From Verrucomicrobiales bacterium (GTDB lineage Bacteria; Verrucomicrobiota; Verrucomicrobiia; Verrucomicrobiales; DEV007): a DNA stretch of 64,000 bases. Positions 1-8,544 of this stretch are shown in pieces (position 1 is the stretch's first letter; each line of letters starts with the position of its first letter). Under the pieces are notes generated by a model. It was given only the letters and a program-made list of their open reading frames with translations. It made no database searches and was not told where the DNA came from. The stretch lies in assembly GCA_029213195.1 (NCBI GenBank), contig JARGNI010000021.1, positions 1 through 64,000 of the forward strand. The letters are read 5' to 3'. The translations under genes were made by a program, and so were the position numbers.

Positions 1-377
1 CCGGGTTTTTCATGCCCGTTTTTGTCGAAAACACGCCTTAAAGCAGTGCCATTCGTGCCAGTCACCATATTGAGAAACACCTGCTTTTCGAAAGCGTAGG
101 CATAGGAAGAGATCATTTTCGCCACCGAAAAGGGGTGCATGTAGACCGGGTTGACGGCGACAAGGGGAGAGACTCCGTATCGATCGATGACGGTCTGTGC
201 GGCCACCCAGGGTTCGACAAAGGTGTCGTTCCCCGTGAAAAGCAAAGGTCCGGTGAACTGATAATCGCCACACCACTGGCCGACTTTTTCGATATTTCGC
301 CAATATTGGGCGGGCTCTAGAGTACGGGGGCTGATTGCAAACGTACAAATGCGTTTGTCCTGATAGGTGAATTCCAT
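1..377 (-). CDS. LLM-class (luciferase-like) flavin-dependent oxidoreductase, N-terminal part; runs off left edge
   Basis: My reverse-strand translation from ATG at 377: MEFTYQDKRICTFAISPRTLEPAQYWRNIEKVGQWCGDYQFTGPLLFTGNDTFVEPWVAAQTVIDRYGVSPLVAVNPVYMHPFSVAKMISSYAYAFEKQVFLNMVTGTNGTALRRVFDKNGHEKP, open to the window edge; pattern typical of alkanesulfonate-monooxygenase-like proteins. Absent from ORF track because it has no stop in the window. Confidence 0.8.
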   Translation of the reverse strand, partial: MEFTYQDKRICTFAISPRTLEPAQYWRNIEKVGQWCGDYQFTGPLLFTGNDTFVEPWVAAQTVIDRYGVSPLVAVNPVYMHPFSVAKMISSYAYAFEKQVFLNMVTGTNGTALRRVFDKNGHEKP

Positions 378-421
378 GGGCGGCGGTTCTTTCTATTCTG
401 TCGGTTCGATTTGGGTTCTGA

Positions 422-1453
422 CTACAGGAGGATCTGGTCCCCTTCGAAGGGGAAAGAGAGTCGCTCTGCCTCGGCAATTCGCTTCGGAAGGCGGTAAAAG
501 AGATTCGAGTCAATCTCGCAGGAGAGTGGCGAGCGGTAATCCTCCGCTGCATTCTGGGTGGGCCAGGCGATGATATCGGATTGGGGCGGCAACTCTGCTG
601 CATCCGGATGAGCAGAGACATGCGCGATCAACTCGTTGAGAATGGGCTCCGAGTCCGGATCAAAGGCCAGTGCATCGACGAGAAGAAGAAGACCGAGTCC
701 GTATTTCTTCTTTTCCTGCCCGATCAGATAACACCGAAGAACGCCGTCGGAATCACACCACCCGACGAAAGATTTCTTCTCCGTTCCCGCTTTCAAATAC
801 CAGGTGAGAGTCTCACGATCGACCCACTTTCGGAGCCGCTTATCGACGATAGCTGGGACTTCGCCCACTTCATCCAGTGAGGTTACGACAAAGCCCCCTT
901 TCAACCCTCCATTGGAACGCGGAGTCACGATTCGTGCGCCCTGGAGGAGAAGCGACTGAGGTTTGATCGAGCGACGCTTGATAGGATAAAAGTAAGCGCG
1001 CGCTTTGCCGGCATCCTCGTAGCCAGTTCTCTTGAGGAGTGCGCGGGCTTCCGCATTGGGGCCACCATCGATAAGTTGGTAGTCTTCTCGCAGCCGATGG
1101 GCTCGCAAAAATAGACCGAGGGCCGCTTCCCGGCTCTCCCTCCGCACAAAGGTCGTCGTCGAAATCAAGCTGGGAATCCGCTCTCCGTCCTGGATCGCAT
1201 CGTGAGGGATGTATCCGAAGAATCCGGTGATGGTACCCGATTCACTCCGGAGGATGAACCCGCGAGGAGAGTCGGGCTTGCAGAATGGATTTTCTTTCCA
1301 CCACCAGTCGAGCCGGGCCTGCCAGGTTTCGACGTGGCGACCCGCGAGATCCTTGGGCGCTCCCTCGCCTTCCGATACGAAGGCGGCGAGAAACCTGGCG
1401 ATCTACGCAACCTCTTCAGGAGCGGAACCCACCTCTTCGACTTGGTGGCTCAT
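422..1453 (-). pseudogene. GNAT-like acyltransferase interrupted by one in-frame TAG (1403-1405); paralog of 1861..2898
   Basis: From ATG at 1453: MSHQVEEVGSAPEEVA*IARFLAAFVSEGEGAPKDLAGRHVETWQARLDWWWKENPFCKPDSPRGFILRSESGTITGFFGYIP..., continuous with ORF 422..1168; aligns without gaps to the downstream paralog around the stop. Confidence 0.65.
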
Positions 1454-1471
1454 AGGCGAGCAATACTTGCT

Positions 1472-1732
1472 TCAGGACGCCATCAACGGAGTCAGCATCG
1501 CCTCAAGATGTGCGATGCTGGAGAAGGTGTTCTCGTCGAGGACTTCATCAGGAATTGTCACGTCGAACTCCGATTCGATATCGAAAAGAAGATTGATCGC
1601 CGCGAGGGAATCGAGCCCAAGTTCACCAAGATTGTCTTCCCGTTCGATGGGAGCTCCCTTGGTCAAGAATTTCAGATTGGGCCGGATGATCTCTTCGATT
1701 CGGCTTTGGAGTGTGATCTCTTCTACGCTCAT
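1472..1732 (-). CDS. acyl carrier protein
   Basis: 86 aa with the phosphopantetheine attachment motif GLDSLAAINLLFDIE. Confidence 0.9.
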   Translation of the reverse strand: MSVEEITLQSRIEEIIRPNLKFLTKGAPIEREDNLGELGLDSLAAINLLFDIESEFDVTIPDEVLDENTFSSIAHLEAMLTPLMAS

Positions 1733-1860
1733 GTTTCGTGATTTGGTAAAAATGAGAATCTATGCTGATTCGGTTTTACTATCTATTTTTATTAAAATTA
1801 TTGCAAGTTTATTTTAAAATATAAAACCTGATTAATTATAATCCTTCACTATCTTCTCTG

Positions 1861-2898
1861 ATGTCTTCGCCACCCTTAGGAATCGCCGCCCAACCTGCCC
1901 GGTCCGAGAAGGTTCAAGCGGATCCCGCCGTGGAACCGATGCCTCACGACTCCGAAGTGTGGGACGAACTTGCCGAGTTTCTGGCTCGTTTCGTCTGCAG
2001 TGGAGAGCTCCATGATCCCCTCCCCGGTGATGAGAAGGCAAATACGTGGCGTCGGCGGATCGACTGGTGGTGGAAGGAAAATCCTTTCTGCAATGCCGAC
2101 TCCCCACTCGGATTCCTTCTTCGCAACGAATCGCGTCGCATTGTCGGATTCCAGGGCTTACTACCGATCGACTATGAATGTGAAGGACAGCAGGTCCCCG
2201 GACTTCTCAGCTGTCTCTTTTTCGTGGAAAAAGCGTATCGAGCCCAGTCGATGGGACTTTTCTTTCGGATGCAGCGACTCTCCAAGACCTACCACGTCGT
2301 CGATGGTGGACCGTCCGATGACATGGTCAAGATCCTCGAGCGCTTTCAGTATCATCGAGGTGACACACGAACCTTCTACTTCCTTTTCCCAAACCTGCTT
2401 CGTTCATCTCAGCTTCCAGAAGGCTGCCGCTTGGTATCGAGTCTTTCCGAGGTAAAAGAAGTCGTAGCACCCCGAGATTCCCGGCTCCGGAAACTGGTAA
2501 CTCCAGGCAGCCTCAAGTGGTTATGCGAAGTGGGGCGTCATCCTCGCTCTTTCATCGGGATCATCGATAGCGCCAACCGTCTCATCGCTCATGCGATTGG
2601 TTACCATCGAGATCTTCCTGGTCCCTTTCGAGCATGGCAGATCCTCGACTATGGAGCCGCAGACGAAGATGTGTTTTCCGTCGAGCAACTTCTCCGCCTC
2701 GGGATGAGCCAACCAGGGCGGAGGAATCTCTCCTCCCCTCCCCATCTCATCATCTGGGGGATCGAGAATGGAGCTCGGCATCCCAGGAGCTGGATTCGAA
2801 AGGAGAAGGAATCCGAAGTCTTCTACAAAAAGCCGGATCCTCTTGCCGAAGTCGAAAAGGTGGTTCTTCCGATCGAGGGAGACTACTGCTTCTTCTAG
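1861..2898 (+). CDS. GNAT-like acyltransferase (intact paralog of the interrupted gene)
   Basis: 345 aa; shares IDWWWKENPFC, YHVVDGGPSDD and C-terminal PIEGDYCFF with the minus-strand paralog (LDWWWKENPFC, YQLIDGGPNAE, PFEGDQILL). Confidence 0.65.
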   Translation: MSSPPLGIAAQPARSEKVQADPAVEPMPHDSEVWDELAEFLARFVCSGELHDPLPGDEKANTWRRRIDWWWKENPFCNADSPLGFLLRNESRRIVGFQGLLPIDYECEGQQVPGLLSCLFFVEKAYRAQSMGLFFRMQRLSKTYHVVDGGPSDDMVKILERFQYHRGDTRTFYFLFPNLLRSSQLPEGCRLVSSLSEVKEVVAPRDSRLRKLVTPGSLKWLCEVGRHPRSFIGIIDSANRLIAHAIGYHRDLPGPFRAWQILDYGAADEDVFSVEQLLRLGMSQPGRRNLSSPPHLIIWGIENGARHPRSWIRKEKESEVFYKKPDPLAEVEKVVLPIEGDYCFF

Positions 2899-2957
2899 CT
2901 CCCGCCAGAAACGCCCCCAGGAAAGGACACCGCTTCCTTTTCCGGACCTGTGGACAC

Positions 2958-2989
2958 AAAAAAGCCTCGGTGATTCAATCATCGAGGCT
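2958..2989 (-). terminator. Rho-independent terminator for the small basic protein gene
   Basis: AGCCTCGGTGA-TTCAA-TCATCGAGGCT hairpin; on the minus strand it is followed by a T run. Confidence 0.7.
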
Positions 2990-3032
2990 GATTGCGAGGG
3001 AGCTGATTTGAGCTCCCGAGGAAAATTTCGAC

Positions 3033-3224
3033 TTACTTGCCGATTTTCGCGGGGTATTTGAGCATCGTGAGGACCTCACGAGAGGTCATCCTGTTCACCG
3101 TTTCTTCATCGACACCCAGGGCAATGAGTCGGCGCTTCTGCTCGAGGCGGCGACGGTTCTTGGGGGCACCAGCCTTGCGAGGGCGGGTCATATTCGTCTT
3201 CTGGGTCTTTCTCCGTTTGCGCAT
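3033..3224 (-). CDS. small, highly basic hypothetical protein
   Basis: MRKRRKTQKTNMTRPRKAGAPKNRRRLEQKRRLIALGVDEETVNRMTSREVLTMLKYPAKIGK; internal start of ORF 3033..3317 preferred; followed by a terminator. Confidence 0.6.
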   Translation of the reverse strand: MRKRRKTQKTNMTRPRKAGAPKNRRRLEQKRRLIALGVDEETVNRMTSREVLTMLKYPAKIGK

Positions 3225-3372
3225 GATGATCTCCTGTAAAGTCTCTCTATCCCGCTTTGAAAAAATCGGGCGAGACAGATAGGCGATAAATGCTCCTCGG
3301 TCAACCGGTATCCGCACCGGTTCTGGATTCTGTCCTCCTCTTTGAAATCGCCTGGAATCCCTTGTCCTGGGA

Positions 3373-4248
3373 TCAGGAGGCCGTGAGCCAGCCCAGGTCG
3401 ACGAGGAACTGGTCGAGCTGAGTCAGTGTTTTCTCGTAGGCGGACTTCCCTCCGCCCTTCGACTTGCGACCGTAGTTGAAGAAACCATGGCCCTCTCCCT
3501 CGTATCCGTGAAGCACACAGGGAACTCCTGCTTCCTTCATTTTCTCTGCGAAAATCTCCGCAGTGACATAGGAAACCGTCGTGTCCGCCTTGCCGTGAAA
3601 AATCACGCAAGGGGGAGCGTCCTCCGAGACATGATGGGCAGGAGACAATTCCCTCGGATCGACTCCCATCCGCTCTCGCATCTCCGCGGCTCGGTCCTCC
3701 TTCCAGGGATTCTGCCCATCGATCGGAGCGAGGACACAGGCCGGGTTGAAAAGAGCGAGAGCCTGCACGGACGATTGCGGATCTTTCGCGATCACCCCGA
3801 GACAGGCCGCGATATGTCCCCCGGCACTTCCACCGCCTGCCGCGATCCGCTCGGGATCGACTCCGAGCGCTTCAGCATTCTTCCGAACGAACCGAATCGC
3901 ATCGCGAGCATCGGCAACACAATCCCTGGCCTTGGTTCCGTGTCGAGACGAGACGCGGTAGTCGGCAACCAGCGCCACCATCCCCCGCTCGGCGAGTTCC
4001 CGCGCGTGCGGTTCGAACTGCTTGGGAGAACCCGACTTCCAGCCCCCTCCAAAAAAGAAGACGATGGCAGGACGTTTTTCCCCCGCCTCCTTCTCTTTCG
4101 AAAACTCCCAGAGCTTCAATGTCACTCCATCGATCTCCTTGTAGATGTGCTCGGTCGCGCCTTCGAACTTCGGAGGATAGCTCTTTTGTGCGAGCGCGAT
4201 GGAAGAGAAGAGGAGCGGAACAAAAAGGAAAAGGCAGCGAGGCGTCAT
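3373..4248 (-). CDS. secreted alpha/beta hydrolase (esterase/lipase-like)
   Basis: Signal peptide MTPRCLFLFVPLLFSSIALA; FFGGGWKSG oxyanion region, GGGSAGGHIA nucleophile elbow, C-terminal HGKAD and GEGHGFFN. Confidence 0.85.
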   Translation of the reverse strand: MTPRCLFLFVPLLFSSIALAQKSYPPKFEGATEHIYKEIDGVTLKLWEFSKEKEAGEKRPAIVFFFGGGWKSGSPKQFEPHARELAERGMVALVADYRVSSRHGTKARDCVADARDAIRFVRKNAEALGVDPERIAAGGGSAGGHIAACLGVIAKDPQSSVQALALFNPACVLAPIDGQNPWKEDRAAEMRERMGVDPRELSPAHHVSEDAPPCVIFHGKADTTVSYVTAEIFAEKMKEAGVPCVLHGYEGEGHGFFNYGRKSKGGGKSAYEKTLTQLDQFLVDLGWLTAS

Positions 4249-4509
4249 CCCTCGACTCTATCGATTTCCGGCCCTCCCGACAAGTTTCCCGTCGTCGCTT
4301 CGTCCTCCGAGCATAGCCCGGTCGAGTTGACAGAAGGCTCCAGGAAGACGAAAGGATCCATGCCAAACCGCAGCGGGTGATCGGTGAATATCGCGAGTAA
4401 TTGTGATCTTCAGGTGATCAACCCATGTGCTGAAGTCTCGTCAGGGGAATCCCGGTGTTCTCCCACCGCCCCCGGCGGGGCTTCTTTCTTTTGGTGGTTT
4501 CTCTTCCTC

Positions 4510-5376
4510 ATGAGCCAACGCTACGCCATCCGAATCTCCTATGATGGCACGGACTTCTGCGGATGGCAGAAGCAGGGAGGCCAGGAAACCCGAACCGGTA
4601 TCTCCCCGAGCATCGAAGAACTCGTCGCCAAAGCCGTCGCATCGACCTTTCAGGAGGAGGTCCCGATCGTGGCGAGCGGACGCACCGACGCCGGAGTTCA
4701 CGCCAGCGGCCAGGTCGCCCACTTCTCGGTCTCGTCGCCCCCTGAATCGGGAGAACATCTCCTCGATGCCCTGAATCACTCGCTGCCCGAGTCCATTCGG
4801 ATCCATGAATTCACGCGCGTCCCGAGTACGTTCTCCGCGCGCAGCGCCGTCGCCAAGCAATACAGCTACTACTTTCTCGAAGGGCCTGCCCCGCTTCCTC
4901 ATCTTCATCGATTCTCGAGATGGAGTCACCGATCCCTCGAGATCGATCTTCTCCGCGAAGCGGTGACTCATCTCCAGGGAAAACATGACTTTGCGCCGCT
5001 CGGCCGAAGCAGTCCCGAGCTAAGATCCACCATTCGAGAGATCAGCGAAGCCGAGATCTCGCAGGCACCCATTCCACTCCCGGGATGCTTTTCCCCTGAG
5101 CACTATCAGTGGGTGAGATTGCGTCTTCGAGGCTCCGGATTCCTCAAGCAGATGGTCCGTCGCATCGTGGGGACCTTGATTCTCGTAGGAGAAAAACGAG
5201 AGACCCCGGACGTCTTTCGGGAAATTCTCACCACCCAGGACTCGAGCCGAGTCGGTGACACCGCCCCCGCCAATGGCCTCTGGCTTGATCGAGTCTGGTA
5301 TCGGGAGGAGTCGGGTTTCCCTTTCTCGAATTTCTCGAACGAGGCGAAAGATTCCTCTCAGCCCTTCGCCACGTAG
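4510..5376 (+). CDS. truA: tRNA pseudouridine(38-40) synthase TruA
   Basis: MSQRYAIRISYDGTDFCGWQKQ, GRTDAGVHASGQVAHF, QMVRRIVGTLILVG. Confidence 0.95.
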   Translation: MSQRYAIRISYDGTDFCGWQKQGGQETRTGISPSIEELVAKAVASTFQEEVPIVASGRTDAGVHASGQVAHFSVSSPPESGEHLLDALNHSLPESIRIHEFTRVPSTFSARSAVAKQYSYYFLEGPAPLPHLHRFSRWSHRSLEIDLLREAVTHLQGKHDFAPLGRSSPELRSTIREISEAEISQAPIPLPGCFSPEHYQWVRLRLRGSGFLKQMVRRIVGTLILVGEKRETPDVFREILTTQDSSRVGDTAPANGLWLDRVWYREESGFPFSNFSNEAKDSSQPFAT

Positions 5377-5834
5377 CGCCGCAGCTCGAAATCGTCGTCC
5401 TGGTAGAGAATCTCCTTCATCTCGAAGTCCTCTTCGAAAGGAGGGAGCTCGGTATCCCCCTCGTAGGGATGATAGACATAGCTGAGAAGCACCTCGTCAC
5501 ATTCCGGGAGCATTTCGCCGTAGATCTGGGCTCCTCCAATCACAAAAATCGTCTCCGCTTCCCCGCAGAGCTCACGGACCTCGTCACAAGTGGCGATCAA
5601 CTCGAATCCCTCGGGAGCTTCTTCCAGGCTTCGCGAGATCACGATGTTGCGACGCTTGGGCAAGGGACGCCCGATCGACTCCATCGTTTTCCTTCCCATG
5701 ACGATGGGATGGCCGAGAGTAAGCTTCTTGAACCATTTGAGATCCTCGGACAGACGCCAGGGAAGATCTCCATCGCGCCCGATGATCCGATTGGAAGCCA
5801 TCGCAACAATGGCCTTGAGAGAGGGCTCGCTCAT
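5358..5834 (-). CDS. folA: dihydrofolate reductase
   Basis: [60 protein letters not shown]. Confidence 0.95.
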   Translation of the reverse strand: MSEPSLKAIVAMASNRIIGRDGDLPWRLSEDLKWFKKLTLGHPIVMGRKTMESIGRPLPKRRNIVISRSLEEAPEGFELIATCDEVRELCGEAETIFVIGGAQIYGEMLPECDEVLLSYVYHPYEGDTELPPFEEDFEMKEILYQDDDFELRRYVAKG

Positions 5835-6634
5835 ACTGCGATCGGCGCCTTGATGGCAGGGTGAGGATCGTAACCGACAAGTTCGAAGTCGTCGTAGCAG
5901 AAACCATCGATCTCTTTGATCTCCGGATTGATCCGCATTTCGGGCAATTCCCTCGGCGTCCGAGAAAGTTGTTCCCTCGCTTGATCGAGATGATTCTGAT
6001 AGAGGTGGAGGTCCCCAAAGGTGTGAACGAAATCACCCGGTTTCAGATCGCAGACTTGGGCCATCATCATTGTGAGGAGGGCATAGGAGGCGATATTGAA
6101 AGGCACTCCTAGAAAAAGATCGGCGCTCCGCTGGTAGAGCTGGCAGCTCAATTCTCCCCGACTCGTATCGACGTAGAACTGGAACATGGTGTGACAGGGA
6201 GGAAGCGCCATGTCCTCGACATCGGCAGGATTCCACGCACTGACGATATGCCGTCGACTCGTCGGATTGTTCCGGATCGAGTCTACGACGCGCGCAATCT
6301 GGTCGATCGTTTCTCCATTTTCTCCGACCGCCCAGGAGCGCCACTGCTTCCCGTAGACGGGTCCGAGATCTCCATTCTCATCCGCCCATTCGTCCCAGAT
6401 CGAAACCCCGTTGTCCTTGAGATACCCGATATTGGTATCCCCGTTGAGGAACCAGAGGAGTTCGTGAATGATGGACCGCAGATGCAACTTCTTCGTCGTA
6501 AGGCACGGGAAGCTCTCCCGCAGGTCGAATCGTTGCTGGGCACCAAAGACTCCGAGGGTGCCGACGCCGGTCCGATCCTCCCGGGGTGTGCCATTCTCGA
6601 GGACGTGCTTGAGCAGATCGTGATACTGTTTCAT
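5831..6634 (-). CDS. thyA: thymidylate synthase
   Basis: [50 protein letters not shown] catalytic Cys; 4-bp overlap with folA. Confidence 0.97.
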   Translation of the reverse strand: MKQYHDLLKHVLENGTPREDRTGVGTLGVFGAQQRFDLRESFPCLTTKKLHLRSIIHELLWFLNGDTNIGYLKDNGVSIWDEWADENGDLGPVYGKQWRSWAVGENGETIDQIARVVDSIRNNPTSRRHIVSAWNPADVEDMALPPCHTMFQFYVDTSRGELSCQLYQRSADLFLGVPFNIASYALLTMMMAQVCDLKPGDFVHTFGDLHLYQNHLDQAREQLSRTPRELPEMRINPEIKEIDGFCYDDFELVGYDPHPAIKAPIAV

Positions 6635-7218
6635 TTCCGGTAGAGTGATGAGGGACCGAGCCGTGCCGCTTCGGAAAGTTTTTCGATAAGGTCGTCGATC
6701 GAATCAGCCGCGACGAGGTTTCCCGCGTCTTCCTCGGTGATGAATCCCGCCTCGACCTGGGTGACGGTGCAGAAGGAAATCAATTCGTCGTAGAAGCCAT
6801 CGACATTCAGGAGTCCACTCGGTTTGTCATGCTCCGAGAGCCTCGACCAGGTCAGCATTTCAAAGAGTTCATCCAGCGTCCCGATGCCCCCAGGGAGAGA
6901 GATGAAGCCCTCGGAAAGCTCGGCCATACGCTTTTTTCTCTCCAGCATATTGGGAGTGACCTCCATGACCGTAGCCTTGGGATGCGCAAGTTCGCGCTCG
7001 CGCAGATAAGTCGTGATAACCCCGACCACCTCGCCGCCGGCCTCCAGGCAGCCATCCGCCACCGCGCCCATGAGTCCGACGCTGCCTCCACCGGTCACCA
7101 AACGAATCTTGTTCTCGGCGAGATAGCGCCCCAGGTCCCGCGCCACCTCGGCAAAACGAGGATTCGTGCCGCTGTGAGCACCGCAAAAAACGCAGAGGGA
7201 CTGGAACGAGTTCGGCAT
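6631..7218 (-). CDS. LOG / TIGR00730-type Rossmann-fold protein
   Basis: Motif [31 protein letters not shown]-terminus; [14 protein letters not shown]. Confidence 0.9.
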   Translation of the reverse strand: MPNSFQSLCVFCGAHSGTNPRFAEVARDLGRYLAENKIRLVTGGGSVGLMGAVADGCLEAGGEVVGVITTYLRERELAHPKATVMEVTPNMLERKKRMAELSEGFISLPGGIGTLDELFEMLTWSRLSEHDKPSGLLNVDGFYDELISFCTVTQVEAGFITEEDAGNLVAADSIDDLIEKLSEAARLGPSSLYRK

Positions 7219-7399
7219 GAAAAAGGGGAAGGATCATCGTGACGCAACCCCGCAGGACTGCAACCGCATTCTTACGAAGTTACGATCCGGTTCGGAAGCG
7301 GTTCGGATTTGGTTCTCTTTGCTGGATTTTCCGGGCAGAACGACCTGATGGAAGAGTTTCCGCTGGCGAGCAGCCCTTCTTACCGCTTATGCTTCTCCC

Positions 7400-7675
7400 A
7401 TGATTGCACGGCAGTATCTATTCTCCGGGCGAGTGCAGGGGGTGGGCTTTCGCTACCAGACCAAGCAGCTCGCCAAGGGATTCGACGTACTCGGATCGGT
7501 CTGCAACCTCCCCGACGGGAGGGTCGAGTTGCAGATCATGGGAGACGAGGAAGAAATCGACGAGTTCATCCAGGAACTGCACGACAGCCCGCTCGGGCAT
7601 CACATTCAGGAACAAGAAGAACGCCCCCTGCCGCTTTTGGAAGGAGTCCAGGGGTTTTCAATCCGGGAAGCATGA
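7400..7675 (+). CDS. acylphosphatase
   Basis: YLFSGRVQGVGFRYQTKQLAKGFDVLGSVCNLPDGRVELQIMG. Confidence 0.95.
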   Translation: MIARQYLFSGRVQGVGFRYQTKQLAKGFDVLGSVCNLPDGRVELQIMGDEEEIDEFIQELHDSPLGHHIQEQEERPLPLLEGVQGFSIREA

Positions 7676-8544
7676 GCGAAGAATTGGCAGTAGAGGTCAA
7701 GAATCTGACGAAGGTCTTTCCGACCGGGCTGAGAAAGGAATACGTCGTCGCCGTCGACAATCTCTCTTTCGAGGTCAAAGCCGGCGAAGTCTATGGACTC
7801 ATTGGACCGAACGGGTCGGGAAAATCGACGACGATGAAAGTGGTCCTCGGTCTGATGGCTCCGAGCAAGGGAACCTCCACCGTTTTCGGCTACGAGAGCG
7901 GCGATATCCAGGCGCGAAACGAAATCGGATTCCTCCCTGAGAATCCCTACTTCTACAAGCACCTCTCCGGTGCCGAGACCCTGAAGTTCTATGGCAAACT
8001 CTGCGGACTCCGGGGATCGGAACTGAAGGACCGGATCGCGGACCTCCTCCAGCTGGTCGATCTCGAGGACGCAGCGAAGAGACGACTGGGAGGATACTCC
8101 AAGGGCATGCTCCAGAGGATCGGCCTCGCCCAGACCCTGATCCAGAACCCGCGACTCGTCATTCTCGATGAACCTACCGCCGGCGTCGACCCGGTCGGCT
8201 CTCGCCAGATTCGAGATCTCATTCTTCGTCTCAAGGAAGATGGCTACACCGTTTTCCTCTGCTCTCACCTCCTCGAACAGGTCCAGGAAGTCTGCGACCG
8301 CGTCGGAATCATCTTCAAAGGGCGCATGAGAAGGGAAGGCCCTCTCGAAGAACTCATCCGGATCGAGGATCAGACCGAGCTGACCCTCAAGGGGGCTTCC
8401 CCGGAATTGCTGGAGCAGGTCCGGAACCTCATCGAGTCCGACGGCTCGGCCGAGTTGGTCGAGGAGGGACATCCCCGCACTACCCTGGAACGGCTTTTCA
8501 TCCGCATCGCAGGTCAGAAAGAAAACCAAAAGGAGTCTGCATGA
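7672..8544 (+). CDS. ABC transporter ATP-binding protein
   Basis: GPNGSGKSTTMK Walker A, GYSKGMLQRIGLAQ signature, LVILDEPTAGVDP Walker B. Confidence 0.95.
   Translation: MSEELAVEVKNLTKVFPTGLRKEYVVAVDNLSFEVKAGEVYGLIGPNGSGKSTTMKVVLGLMAPSKGTSTVFGYESGDIQARNEIGFLPENPYFYKHLSGAETLKFYGKLCGLRGSELKDRIADLLQLVDLEDAAKRRLGGYSKGMLQRIGLAQTLIQNPRLVILDEPTAGVDPVGSRQIRDLILRLKEDGYTVFLCSHLLEQVQEVCDRVGIIFKGRMRREGPLEELIRIEDQTELTLKGASPELLEQVRNLIESDGSAELVEEGHPRTTLERLFIRIAGQKENQKESA

Noticed and set aside
10-621. 203-aa minus-strand ORF at the left edge
   Set aside because: It overlaps both the acyltransferase and LLM oxidoreductase in a different frame; those frames carry recognisable protein sequence.
1202-1817. 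Plus-strand ORFs of 179 and 202 aa
   Set aside because: Antisense to the ACP and acyltransferase; no domain features.
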